Assembly (NCBI RefSeq): GCF_024347395.1
Contig: NZ_AP025472.1
Location: 2,542,001 to 2,606,000 of the forward strand
Direction of reading: 5' to 3'
DNA: 64,000 nt
DNA from: Vibrio cortegadensis
Lineage (GTDB): Bacteria; Pseudomonadota; Gammaproteobacteria; Enterobacterales; Vibrionaceae
The notes under the pieces were generated by a model that saw only the letters and a program-made list of their open reading frames with translations, did not search any database and was not told the origin of the DNA. Of this stretch, positions 25,282 through 33,878 are shown piece by piece; the stretch's first letter is position 1; each line of letters begins with the position of its first letter. The position numbers and the translations under genes are program-made.

Positions 25282-26157
25282 TTAGCGAATTGAATCCAAA
25301 TGAAATTTTCTTAGCTGCTGAATTTCATCTTTCCAAATGGTTGAATCTATTGTTTCTAAAATCAAAGGGATAGAATCAAAACGCTCATCAGCCATGATAT
25401 ATTCAAAACAGCTCCAACCAATTTCTCCTTTACCCAATGAATGGTGCCTATCCACTCGGCTCGCAAATTCTACTTTCGAGTCATTTAGGTGCATTGCCCT
25501 TAAATATTGCATGCCTACAACATGATCGAACTCAGCAAACGTCGCTTCACAAGCCTCTGCACTTCGTAAATCATACCCCGCAGTAAATGTGTGGCAGGTA
25601 TCTAGGCATACACCAACTCGCGATTTATCTTCTACTTGATCAATGATTTCAGCGAGATGCTCGAAACGCCAACCAAGGTTTGTTCCTTGACCTGCCGTAT
25701 TCTCGATAACGGCGACAACATTAGGCACCGCTTGATGAGCTAAATTTATTGACTCGGCAATCTTAGACAAACATTCGCTCTCTGAGATTTTCTTTAAATG
25801 GCTACCGGGATGGAAATTAAGCAGTGTTAGCCCCAACTGTTGGCATCGCTCCATTTCATCTATAAATGCCGCGCGCGATTTCTCAAGCTTCTCTTCTTCT
25901 GGAGCGCCCAAGTTAATCAAATATGAGTCATGGGGCAGAATTTGCTCTGCAGAGAAGCCCAGCATTTTGCAATTCGCTTTAAATGCGCTGATCGTTGCCG
26001 CTTCAAGTGGTTTTGCTACCCACTGTCTTTGGTTCTTAGTAAACAGAGCAAAAGCATTTGCTCCTAATTCTCGTGCCCTTAGTGGAGCTTGATCAACACC
26101 ACCTGCCGCCGAGACATGTGCACCAATATATTTCGTTATTTGCTTTGAAGTTTTCAT
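25282..26157 (-). CDS. nfo: Endonuclease IV (AP endonuclease)
   Basis: Nfo cuts DNA 5' to abasic sites and some oxidised bases, using three zinc ions in a TIM barrel. The 291-residue protein (E. coli 285) has the family landmarks YIGAHVSAAGGVDQAPLRA near residue 10, NFHPGSHLKKI near 114, VIENTAGQGTNLGWRFE near 150, GVCLDTCHTFTAGYD near 181, AMHLNDSK near 220 and DRHHSLGKGEIG near 236. These together hold the metal-binding His, Asp and Glu residues. It is divergent from grcA. Confidence 0.96.
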   Translation of the reverse strand: MKTSKQITKYIGAHVSAAGGVDQAPLRARELGANAFALFTKNQRQWVAKPLEAATISAFKANCKMLGFSAEQILPHDSYLINLGAPEEEKLEKSRAAFIDEMERCQQLGLTLLNFHPGSHLKKISESECLSKIAESINLAHQAVPNVVAVIENTAGQGTNLGWRFEHLAEIIDQVEDKSRVGVCLDTCHTFTAGYDLRSAEACEATFAEFDHVVGMQYLRAMHLNDSKVEFASRVDRHHSLGKGEIGWSCFEYIMADERFDSIPLILETIDSTIWKDEIQQLRKFHLDSIR

Positions 26158-26486
26158 GTTCTTTAATCACTTTGTACTTTCAGTTTTAGTCTCTAACCGG
26201 TTGTTATTCTTTGATTGAGTTCAAAATTTAGACTCATTTTGTAGTAAGTTTACAACAAAATGAGTTGTTAACTATTTTTTATATTATCAAATAAATTGTA
26301 ACCAGCATGTTTTTAAAGGTTTTATTGATTCAGCGCAATAAAACAACCTTGAAAAAATAATGGTTTTTAGTTGTAATTTGATCTAAATCAATACTATCAT
26401 GTCGGATATTGGATATATAATACCCTGCTCAATAAAATTCGAAAGTTAACACCACAATAAACACCACAGAAGTGGACTAGGAGATA
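26158..26486. other. nfo/grcA divergent region
   Basis: Besides the FNR box and promoter at 26378-26421, these 329 bases hold an inverted repeat in which AAGGTTTTATTG (26316-26327) faces CAATAAAAC-AACCTT (26336-26350). The second arm has a three-base insertion. Its role is unknown; it could be a protein-binding site or a folded leader if transcription starts upstream. Confidence 0.5.
26378..26421 (+). promoter_or_regulatory. grcA: FNR box and -10 element of grcA
   Basis: TTGATCTAAATCAA at 26378-26391 is a perfect FNR consensus (TTGAT-N4-ATCAA). TATAAT lies at 26416-26421, which puts the FNR centre about 43 bases before the likely transcription start, the class II activator position. This fits the anaerobic induction of yfiD/grcA known in E. 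coli. Confidence 0.88.
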
Positions 26487-26489
26487 GTG

Positions 26490-26867
26490 ATGATTCAAGG
26501 TATTCAAATTACTAAAGCTGCAAACGACGCGCTACTAAACTCAATCTGGCTACTAGACAGCGAAAAAAATGAAGCTCGCTGTGTTGTTGCTTCTGCAGGT
26601 TACGAAGCTGACCAAGTTGTTGCAGCAGCAGAACTAGGTGAGTACGAAAGCCGTGAAGTTGCAATTGAAAGCGCACCGCTAATCGAAGGTGGTCAACACC
26701 TTAACGTTAACGTTCTAAAACGTGAAACACTTGAAGATGCAGTTGCGCACCCAGAAAAATACCCACAGTTAACAATCCGTGTTTCTGGCTACGCTGTACG
26801 TTTCAACTCTTTAACTGTTGAACAGCAAAAAGACGTAATCGCACGTACTTTTACTGAATCTCTATAA
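26490..26867 (+). CDS. grcA: Autonomous glycyl radical cofactor GrcA (YfiD)
   Basis: GrcA replaces the damaged glycyl-radical segment of pyruvate formate-lyase after oxygen exposure. The 125-residue protein begins MIQGIQITKAANDALLNSIW and ends with the glycyl-radical domain, in which RVSGYAVRF carries the radical Gly100. I start at ATG 26490 (GGAG six bases upstream), not at the GTG one codon before. Codon choice looks strongly biased to favoured codons, suggesting high expression. An FNR box upstream and a perfect palindromic terminator downstream define it as a single-gene anaerobic unit. Confidence 0.97.
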   Translation: MIQGIQITKAANDALLNSIWLLDSEKNEARCVVASAGYEADQVVAAAELGEYESREVAIESAPLIEGGQHLNVNVLKRETLEDAVAHPEKYPQLTIRVSGYAVRFNSLTVEQQKDVIARTFTESL

Positions 26868-26915
26868 TTGATACTCAGCTATCTCAACCTTAGGTTGGTG
26901 TAGCATCAAATAGAA

Positions 26916-26941
26916 AAACGGCACTCAATTGAGTGCCGTTT
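26916..26941. terminator. Terminator between grcA and thrC
   Basis: AAACGGCACTCAA and TTGAGTGCCGTTT form a perfect 26-base palindrome with T-rich and A-rich flanks. It lies between the convergent grcA and thrC genes and can serve both. Confidence 0.88.
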
Positions 26942-26960
26942 GTTTATCTGTCACTTGCGC

Positions 26961-28244
26961 TTACTTTTGAGCGTTACGTAATACCACTTTCAAAGCATCA
27001 AAATCATTTTCTAGATCTTCCGATAATAGCGCTAATGCCGCATGTTTTGCTAAAGGCGCTGGCAGTTCGATGTCTGTACCTAAAATATCATCAACCACGT
27101 CTTTAAACTTAGCTGGGTGAGCCGTACAAAGGAATAGTCCTGTTTCATCAGCCTGAAGTTGCTCATCAAGCAGACGATAAGCTATCGCACCATGCGGCTC
27201 GCATAAGTAACCTTGAGCTTGTAGGTCACGTACAGATTGCGCACTCTGCTCGTCTGATACTTTACCTTTACCTAACGTATCCAAACCCCAGCCTTTCAAT
27301 TGACAAAGTTCTTCTATACGAGGCCAGTTATTCGGTTGGCTTACATCCATTGCATTTGATGTTGTCGCTACCGTTGGTTTTGGATCCCATTGACCAGTCT
27401 CTAAATAACGAGGCACAGTATCGTTTTCGTTGGTTGCCGCAATAAAGCGCTTAACAGGTAGCCCTAACGATTTTGCCAACAACCCAGCGGTCAAGTTACC
27501 AAAGTTGCCGCTTGGTACTGAGATCACTAGATTTTCACGCTGCTCTTTTGTCATTTGAGCAGCAGCTTCGAAGTAGTAACAAATCTGAGCCATTAAGCGA
27601 CTAATATTGATTGAGTTCGCCGAATTTAAACCTATCTCTTTACGCAGTTCGGCATTATCAAATGATTGCTTCACTAATGCTTGGCAATCGTCAAAATCAC
27701 CATTAATGGCTACTGTGTGAATATTTTTACCTAACGTGCAGAAAAGCTTCTCTTGCAGAGGGCTGATCTTGCCTTTCGGATATAGGATCACAACATTAAT
27801 GTTTTCCATACCATAGAAAGCATGAGCAACCGCAGCGCCTGTATCACCCGACGTAGCAGTAAGAATAGTGATCTTTCCACCATCGGATACCGCTGCCAAA
27901 GATTGAGCCATAAAACGACCACCAAAATCTTTGAACGCTAGTGTCGGCCCATGAAATAGCTCCAGTGCGTACACTCCCTCTTTTACCTTTTTAATCGGTG
28001 CTGGGAATTGGAATGCAGCATCCACCAGTTCATTGACTGTCTCAGCTGACAGTTCATCACCAATCAGTGCGGATAATATTTTGCTACTACGAGGGATAAA
28101 ATCCTCTGCAAGTAGTGCATCAATATCGTCAAACTTTGGTAATACTGATGGAAAAAATAGACCTTGATTACGACCTAACCCTTGGCGCACGGCTTGGCCA
28201 AAAGAGACTTGCTCGTCATTTTCTTTGATGTTGTACAGCTTCAT
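26961..28244 (-). CDS. thrC: Threonine synthase
   Basis: ThrC converts O-phosphohomoserine to threonine with pyridoxal phosphate, the last step of the pathway. The 427-residue protein starts MKLYNIKENDEQVSFGQAVR. The PLP lysine lies in ALELFHGPTLAFKDFGGRFM near residue 107, and the phosphate-binding loop is TATSGDTGAAVAHAF near 128. The glycine-rich VPSGNFGNLTAGLLAKSLG follows near 239. The ATG overlaps the thrB stop by four bases (ATGA), so translation is coupled. It is the last gene of the thrLABC operon. Confidence 0.97.
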   Translation of the reverse strand: MKLYNIKENDEQVSFGQAVRQGLGRNQGLFFPSVLPKFDDIDALLAEDFIPRSSKILSALIGDELSAETVNELVDAAFQFPAPIKKVKEGVYALELFHGPTLAFKDFGGRFMAQSLAAVSDGGKITILTATSGDTGAAVAHAFYGMENINVVILYPKGKISPLQEKLFCTLGKNIHTVAINGDFDDCQALVKQSFDNAELRKEIGLNSANSINISRLMAQICYYFEAAAQMTKEQRENLVISVPSGNFGNLTAGLLAKSLGLPVKRFIAATNENDTVPRYLETGQWDPKPTVATTSNAMDVSQPNNWPRIEELCQLKGWGLDTLGKGKVSDEQSAQSVRDLQAQGYLCEPHGAIAYRLLDEQLQADETGLFLCTAHPAKFKDVVDDILGTDIELPAPLAKHAALALLSEDLENDFDALKVVLRNAQK

Positions 28245-29212
28245 AGTGAACTTCCTGTAACGATCGAACCCTGCTTATCTAAACGACAAACATGAACGAA
28301 TCCTTCTTTATTTTGTACGTAATTTTGTTCGAGCCAAAGAGCAACGCGCTCTGCGACATCTTGTGTTTCGCAAATGCTAAATAGCGTTGGACCACTGCCT
28401 GAGATTCCTGTGGCAAGCGCTCCGGCTGATGTCGCATAGTTACGCGCATCAGCAAAACCCGGTAGCAGTTTCGCACGATATGGTTCAGCAATCACGTCTT
28501 TGATCATCTTCGCGGCAAGCTGAGGTTGATTCGAGTGACACGCATGAATAAAGCCTGCGAGGTGACGTCCGTGTGCAATAATATCTTGGCGGCGATATTG
28601 AGACGGTAGAATTTCACGCGCTTCCGCAGTCGATACTTTGATACCCGGATACGCCATCACCCAGAACCAATCATCAAAGCATGGTACTTCTTGGCTGATG
28701 ATATCGAGCTCTTCTAGCATAAGTTGCACGCCACCAAGATAACAAGGGGCGACATTGTCATAATGGATACCACCAGAGATCTTCCCTTCCATCTCTCCCA
28801 TTAGGGCTAAAAGTTCAGTCTCATTTAGTGGCTGTTCATGAAAACGATTGAGCGCATCGAGGGCAGCGACAATCGAACAGGCACTCGATCCTAGCCCCGA
28901 ACCAATTGGCATGTTTTTCTCAAGCGTCATTTCAAGAGGTTTAAGCGCTACCCCTTTGCGATCTAACTCGCGAGCAAACACAACCCAGCAATCATACACA
29001 ATATTATCTTGTGGATTTTCAGGCAGCTTAGAGACAAAGTTACCTGCAGTTTTTAAGCTAAAGGCTTGCTCACCATCTTGCACCAACACTCGGTCACCAA
29101 GCAGCGAGCCATCAATTGGCGATACCGCGGCACCCAGTACATCAAAGCCAACACTTACGTTGCCGATAGATGCTGGTGCGTAAACGACAACACCGTTATT
29201 CGTAGAACTCAT
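28241..29212 (-). CDS. thrB: Homoserine kinase
   Basis: ThrB phosphorylates homoserine with ATP; it is a GHMP-family kinase. The 323-residue protein shows the three GHMP signatures: the N-terminal VYAPASIGNVSVGFDVLG, the ATP-binding MPIGSGLGSSACSIVAAL near residue 90, and the C-terminal GALATGISGSGPTLFSI near 267. Its start follows the thrA stop by two bases, and it overlaps thrC by four, as in a tightly coupled operon. Confidence 0.97.
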   Translation of the reverse strand: MSSTNNGVVVYAPASIGNVSVGFDVLGAAVSPIDGSLLGDRVLVQDGEQAFSLKTAGNFVSKLPENPQDNIVYDCWVVFARELDRKGVALKPLEMTLEKNMPIGSGLGSSACSIVAALDALNRFHEQPLNETELLALMGEMEGKISGGIHYDNVAPCYLGGVQLMLEELDIISQEVPCFDDWFWVMAYPGIKVSTAEAREILPSQYRRQDIIAHGRHLAGFIHACHSNQPQLAAKMIKDVIAEPYRAKLLPGFADARNYATSAGALATGISGSGPTLFSICETQDVAERVALWLEQNYVQNKEGFVHVCRLDKQGSIVTGSSL

Positions 29213-29214
29213 GG

Positions 29215-31674
29215 TTAAACTCCCAACTTCCAGCCAAGGGTACGCATTACATCAGAGAAAACCCCTGCAGCGGTAACTTCGGTTCCCGCACCGTAGCCAC
29301 GTAATACTAACGGGATCGGCTGATAATAGCGGCTATAGAAGGCTAAGGCGTTCTCACCATCTTTAATCTTAAACATTGGGTCGTCGCTATCCACAGCAGC
29401 GATACGAACTTTGCACTTCCCTTCGTTAATTTCACCGACATAACGTAAAACTTTACCCTCTTCTGCGGCCGCAGCTAACTGCTGTTTGAAGTATTCATCC
29501 GCTTCAGGTAAACGCGCCATGAACTCTTCGATACTTCCTGAATCGTCAAAACCAGGTGGTAGAGCTTGGTCCACTTCAACATCTTCCAGCTCAAGAGCCA
29601 TACCCGCTTCACGAGCGAGGATCAGCAATTTACGCGCGACATCCATACCAGAGAGATCATCACGAGGGTCGGGTTCCGTAAATCCATTCTCTTTTGCTAT
29701 GTTCGTTGCTTGACTTAATGTCATGCCTTCATCAAGTTTGCCAAAGATGTAAGAGAGAGACCCAGATAAAATACCGTTGAATTTCTCAAGCTCATCGCCC
29801 GCTGAAATCAGGTTTTGCAGGTTTTCAATAACAGGAAGCCCCGCGCCTACCGTTGTTTCATACATCAACTTACGGCGCGAGCTTCTCGCCACATCTCGTA
29901 ATTGGTGATAGTAAGCCATGCTTGCGGTATTGGCTTTTTTGTTTGGTGTGACAACGTGGAAACCTGCACCTAGGAAATCAGCGTATTGCTTAGCGATCCC
30001 TTCACTGGATGTGCAATCTACCAATACAGGGTTGATAATATGGTTGCGCTGAACAAGTGAAATGAGCCTTGCAAGGCTGAATTCTTCTGTTGCGCTTTTC
30101 ATTCGGTCTCGCCAGTGTTCAAGTGGCAATCCTTCACTATCAAGCAGTAAACCTTTACTATTCGCCAAACCACAAACACGGATCACAATGCCTTTGTCCG
30201 CCAATTTTGCTTGTTGACGCTGAATTTGGTCGACTAACTCACCACCGACACCACCAATCCCAACAACGAAGACATCAAGGAAATGTTTAGAGTTAAATAA
30301 GTTCTCATGACACGCTTTGATCGCTTCTTTGATCTTATCTTCTGGGATCACCGCTGAAATTGCTCGCTCTGAAGAGCCTTGAGCAATCGCGACAATATTG
30401 ACGTTCACTTCAGCCAAAGATGCAAAGAATTGAGAAGCCACACCACGAGAAGTGCGCATACCATCCCCAACAAGAGTGACAATGGCCACATCATCAATAA
30501 ACTCTACGGGCTCTAAAAGACCATCTTTAAGTTCCAATTCAAAAGCGTCACGTAGAACTTGCTGTGCTCGCAGTTTATCCATTTCTTCAATACAGAAACT
30601 GATACTGTACTCGGATGAAGATTGCGTAATCAGGACAATAGAAACACCAGCAGAGGACATCGCACCGAAAACACGGCTCGCCATGCCTACCATGCCTTTC
30701 ATACCTGGGCCCGATACATTAACCATTGTTAGGTTACTTAGCGTGGTGATCCCTTTAATTGCGAGGTTATCTTCACCTGTATCTTGACCAATAAGTGTCC
30801 CAGCACCTTGTGGATTAAAACTATTTTTGATTAAGCATGGAATATGGAATTGAGCAATCGGTGCGATGGTTTTAGGGTGCAATACTGAAGCACCAAAATA
30901 GGATAACTCCATCGCTTCTTGATAGCTCAGTGATTTTAACAAGCGAGCGTCATCAACCAAGCGAGGGTCACAGTTATAAACACCATCCACGTCCGTCCAG
31001 ATCTCACAGCAATCTGCACGCAAGCATGCTGCTAATACGGCAGCTGAGTAGTCAGAACCATTACGACCTAAAGTGACTAATTCACCTTTTTCATTACCGG
31101 CGGTAAAACCAGGCATAATGCTGACGCTGCCGCTAGGAAGTGGATTCTGACGAAAGTTTTGAGTAGAAACATCAACATCAACCATGGCTTCAAGGTGATC
31201 ACCTTTGGCAAATAGATATTGAACGGGATCGATCAAGTTGGCAGCTTGCCCTTTTGCCTCTAATACCGCTTTCATTAGCTGAATAGAGATTCGCTCGCCT
31301 TTACTGATAATGCGTGCATTAACATGATTTGGGCACATACCCAGTAAGTTAATACCATGCACAAATTGGCGTAGTTGCGATAATGAGGTCTTAACTTGAT
31401 TATCAAACGCCGTGTTTGCGATATTAGGCAGAACAGCCTTAATGGCGATAAATAGCTCTTGAAATGATGACTCAAGCTCCGCAATTTGCAGATCGGCTTC
31501 GCCATTGCGTAAAGCTCCATCGATCACTGCTACTAATTTATTGGTCGTTTTTCCTGGTGCAGATAGAACAACCGCAACCTCTTCCTGTTGAGCATTATTA
31601 GCAATGATATCCGCAGCTCGTAAAAAACGATCTGCATCTGCTAACGATGATCCTCCAAACTTTAAAACTCGCAT
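29215..31674 (-). CDS. thrA: Bifunctional aspartokinase I/homoserine dehydrogenase I
   Basis: ThrA carries out the first and third steps from aspartate toward threonine and is normally feedback-inhibited by threonine. The 819-residue protein (E. coli 820) starts MRVLKFGGSSLADADRFLRA. I choose the ATG at 31674 because GGAG stands six bases before it; the open frame extends only to a TTG that is part of that element. The kinase domain (1-~290) includes VTLGRNGSDYSAAVLAACL. Two ACT domains follow (~315-460, GMVGMASRVFGAM and GVASQFFASLAEV). The dehydrogenase begins with the NADP loop VVGIGGVGGELV near residue 464. The lysine of the dehydrogenase lies in TPNKKANT. Confidence 0.97.
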   Translation of the reverse strand: MRVLKFGGSSLADADRFLRAADIIANNAQQEEVAVVLSAPGKTTNKLVAVIDGALRNGEADLQIAELESSFQELFIAIKAVLPNIANTAFDNQVKTSLSQLRQFVHGINLLGMCPNHVNARIISKGERISIQLMKAVLEAKGQAANLIDPVQYLFAKGDHLEAMVDVDVSTQNFRQNPLPSGSVSIMPGFTAGNEKGELVTLGRNGSDYSAAVLAACLRADCCEIWTDVDGVYNCDPRLVDDARLLKSLSYQEAMELSYFGASVLHPKTIAPIAQFHIPCLIKNSFNPQGAGTLIGQDTGEDNLAIKGITTLSNLTMVNVSGPGMKGMVGMASRVFGAMSSAGVSIVLITQSSSEYSISFCIEEMDKLRAQQVLRDAFELELKDGLLEPVEFIDDVAIVTLVGDGMRTSRGVASQFFASLAEVNVNIVAIAQGSSERAISAVIPEDKIKEAIKACHENLFNSKHFLDVFVVGIGGVGGELVDQIQRQQAKLADKGIVIRVCGLANSKGLLLDSEGLPLEHWRDRMKSATEEFSLARLISLVQRNHIINPVLVDCTSSEGIAKQYADFLGAGFHVVTPNKKANTASMAYYHQLRDVARSSRRKLMYETTVGAGLPVIENLQNLISAGDELEKFNGILSGSLSYIFGKLDEGMTLSQATNIAKENGFTEPDPRDDLSGMDVARKLLILAREAGMALELEDVEVDQALPPGFDDSGSIEEFMARLPEADEYFKQQLAAAAEEGKVLRYVGEINEGKCKVRIAAVDSDDPMFKIKDGENALAFYSRYYQPIPLVLRGYGAGTEVTAAGVFSDVMRTLGWKLGV

Positions 31675-31702
31675 CCCTTTCTCCAAAAATCGTAAAAATG
31701 AC

Positions 31703-31746
31703 CTAAAAAAAAGGCCCGTATCTCGTTAGATACAGGCCTTTTTTTG
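31703..31746 (-). terminator. Transcription attenuator of the thr operon
   Basis: On the minus strand AAGGCC-x-GTATCT pairs with AGATAC-x-GGCCTT (31711-31740, four-base loop, one opposed mismatch), followed by a run of eight Us. It lies between thrL and thrA, the place and form of a classical attenuator. Stalling at Thr or Ile codons in thrL would favour an alternative fold. Confidence 0.93.
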
Positions 31747-31757
31747 AAAAATTTCGC

Positions 31758-31835
31758 TTAGCAGCCTGCCCCAACATTTATAATATCGGTAATAATAATG
31801 GTGGTGGTCATTACTAGTTGGCTGTTATGAAGCAT
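31758..31835 (-). CDS. thrL: thr operon leader peptide
   Basis: A 25-codon ORF reads MLHNSQLVMTTTIIITDIIN then VGAGC. It contains four threonine and five isoleucine codons, nine of 25, with the block TTTIIIT uninterrupted, and is followed 11 bases later by the attenuator. E. coli thrL similarly mixes Thr and Ile codons and ends in NGAG. When charged tRNA-Thr or tRNA-Ile is scarce, ribosome stalling should prevent termination. The first ATG has a weak AGAG element; an internal ATG at codon 9 has none. Confidence 0.9.
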   Translation of the reverse strand: MLHNSQLVMTTTIIITDIINVGAGC

Positions 31836-31874
31836 ATGATAATTCTCTATACTCTTTGCGATTGCGTAACTCTA

Positions 31875-31903
31875 CGTTTACCGATTTTACAAACTTTAGT
31901 CAA
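31875..31903 (-). promoter_or_regulatory. Candidate promoter of thrLABC
   Basis: On the minus strand TTGACT (31903-31898) is separated by 17 bases from TAAACG (31880-31875). The -35 is good and the -10 is weak. It lies about 40 bases before the thrL ATG. Confidence 0.4.
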
Positions 31904-32139
31904 TTAAAAACTGATTTTTTTTCATATTTAACTAGAATTATCGGTTGAAAGCTCTTTTTATCGCTTCTAATTAGCTCAAACAAAGCATTGTCAAAGACAC
32001 ATAAGTTAATAACTAATTGCTATATGATTTTTACAGCAATCACTTTTCCATTGTGCTTTAATTAGATTCATAGAGTGAAAGCATGCTCATAAAAATAATA
32101 ATTTGTGCCGTTAGTACAAAATCAATCAAGGAGTGGATA

Positions 32140-32598
32140 ATGAGATTATTGATCTGTCTATTAACCTTGATTGCGCCTGCTTGTTTCGCAACCACACTTC
32201 CACAACTTCCCTCTTCGCTGAATGCCTCTCCGCACCAGTTTTTCCTTTCTAGTGAAAATCAGTTCAACGAAAAATTTGATGTCTGGAACATTGATGGTGG
32301 TTACTCATACAATCTATTTAACTCTGTGGATTTGTATGTGGGGGCTCATGTCAATAATTCTGCACTTGGCAGCGATAATGGTTTTCTTAGTGGCGTCAGT
32401 TATAAGGTGAGTGAGCGGATCATTGTGAAGAGCACTCTGCGCTCGACAAACGTTGAGATAAATAATGAGAAACAAGGTGTGATGGCTGCTGAGATCTCAA
32501 GTCGAATGCGCTTGTCTGACAATCTAGATTTACATGCCACTCTCGATTACCAAGAGTGGCAGCAAGGTATTGAAGTCGGTTTAGGCTTTCGTTTTTAA
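32140..32598 (+). CDS. Small secreted protein with outer-membrane beta-barrel features
   Basis: I place the start at ATG 32140, behind AAGGAG, giving 152 residues; an upstream ATG at 32083 has no ribosome binding site. The signal peptide MRLLICLLTLIAPACFA is followed by a likely cleavage before TTLPQLPS. The mature part has alternating hydrophobic/polar strands (GGYSYNLFNSVDLYVGAHV, LHATLDYQEW) and ends EVGLGFRF, with the C-terminal Phe typical of outer-membrane beta-barrels. I do not recognise a named family. It is convergent with the RraA-like gene, 13 bases away, and lies upstream of arcA. Confidence 0.75.
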   Translation: MRLLICLLTLIAPACFATTLPQLPSSLNASPHQFFLSSENQFNEKFDVWNIDGGYSYNLFNSVDLYVGAHVNNSALGSDNGFLSGVSYKVSERIIVKSTLRSTNVEINNEKQGVMAAEISSRMRLSDNLDLHATLDYQEWQQGIEVGLGFRF

Positions 32599-32611
32599 TA
32601 TACTTCCGTTT

Positions 32612-33097
32612 TTAAAATGAAAGTAAATCCTTTGATGTGAGTATCCCATTCCAGTCGGAATAAATATAATCACCCGGTTGAATTAACTGATTTTGTATCG
32701 TCAGCGTCACCTGCGTATCACCTGCTCCGCGCTTCTCCGTTTTAAATGGGCAACTACCTAACGCTTTAATCCCGAGATCCATTTGAGAGAGCATAGCTAC
32801 GTCTCTTACAGCACCATAAACAATGATGCCTTCCCAATGATTCTCAATCGCTTTAATCGCTAATTGATCCCCAAGTAACGCTTTTTGGCATGAACCATTG
32901 CCGTCAACAAATAACACTTTCCCTTTGCCGTTTTGGTCTAATATATCGCGAACTTTTGAATTATCGTGATAGCACCTTACCGTCACAATCTCGCCCCAAA
33001 AGGCATCTCGTTGGCCGAAGTTTTGTAGTGGTAAGTTGAGTAGTGTGACCTTATCTTCATACTGATCACAAATATCAGGGGTTATATCTTTCATCAT
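32612..33097 (-). CDS. RraA-family protein (RNase E regulator or oxaloacetate/HMG aldolase type)
   Basis: The 161-residue protein aligns by eye with E. coli RraA over its full length: TPDICDQYED..., NFGQRDAFWGEIVTVRCYHD, KGKVLFVDGNGSCQKALLGD and GIIVYGAVRDV. RraA proper binds RNase E and inhibits it; close relatives are metal-dependent aldolases that cleave 4-hydroxy-4-methyl-2-oxoglutarate. The RD pair after GAVR fits the aldolase-type catalytic pattern, so both roles are possible. From memory, vibrios carry another rraA near menA, which would make this a paralogue. I leave the symbol blank for that reason. Confidence 0.85.
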   Translation of the reverse strand: MMKDITPDICDQYEDKVTLLNLPLQNFGQRDAFWGEIVTVRCYHDNSKVRDILDQNGKGKVLFVDGNGSCQKALLGDQLAIKAIENHWEGIIVYGAVRDVAMLSQMDLGIKALGSCPFKTEKRGAGDTQVTLTIQNQLIQPGDYIYSDWNGILTSKDLLSF

Positions 33098-33878
33098 TCC
33101 TCCATGAGTTCAGAAGTCATTATCCCTATAAATTATAGGACTAATAACAACTTTAAATTTTACTACGCCATCATTTTTCACATCTGGCGTCTTTCCTTAT
33201 CGCAATCCTAGGATAAAAAAAGTCTGTTTTCGGTCAGAGTAGAGCAAAAGCAAAGATCGAAAACTAAAAAATTGGACTGAGGTCAAAACTCGTTAAAACG
33301 TCTATAATCTTATTAAGAAATTTACGGTTTCGTTACCTAAGACAAATAACTGTACTCTAAATTCAGAAAAATTTCTTATTGATATTGGTTTCTTATTCTG
33401 TATTTTCAATTTATAGAGGCAGTAATATATAATTTAAAACATAAAAAACAGATTAAATTACAGTGCTTTATAGACTAATTATAATTATATCATTAATTAG
33501 AAGCTAAATTCATCTCTGAATAAGAGCGCAACTCAAGCTATCATTCAGTCATATTGATACATGTTTTGGATTTTCTGCATACTATTAATATTTGTTACAT
33601 TTCATCTCTTGATATAAATCAACAAAGTGAATGGAATTAACATTCTAGCATTGTTAGCAAGCTGTTAAGATTATAGAATCCGCTCATTAACTGGCAGAAT
33701 AATGAAAGACGTAACGGAAACCTCGTTCTTTGGCAACTTTCCATGGATGGCGGATAGCTTAAGTAAGTGTATTTTTGAAAACTTTAGTTTATTATCAAAA
33801 AAACATTACCTGTATGTTATATTTTTGCCTAGAATTTATTCTATTAGCACAATTTCGTCACAAATTTAGGTACCGCCA
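33098..33878. other. Long regulatory region upstream of arcA
   Basis: This 781-base AT-rich gap separates the RraA-like gene from arcA. It contains a perfect FNR box (33609-33622). A 55-codon frame, 33702-33869, ends ten bases before the arcA start but lacks a ribosome binding site. I see no terminator and no RNA gene. The length suggests several promoters, as known for arcA in E. coli. Confidence 0.55.
33609..33622 (+). promoter_or_regulatory. arcA: FNR box upstream of arcA
   Basis: TTGATATAAATCAA is a perfect FNR consensus. It lies 257 bases before the arcA ATG. A weak -10 candidate (CATTCT, 33641-33646) would place a start about 40 bases downstream of the box centre. FNR-dependent anaerobic induction of arcA is known in E. 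coli; the match here supports the same wiring. Confidence 0.8.
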
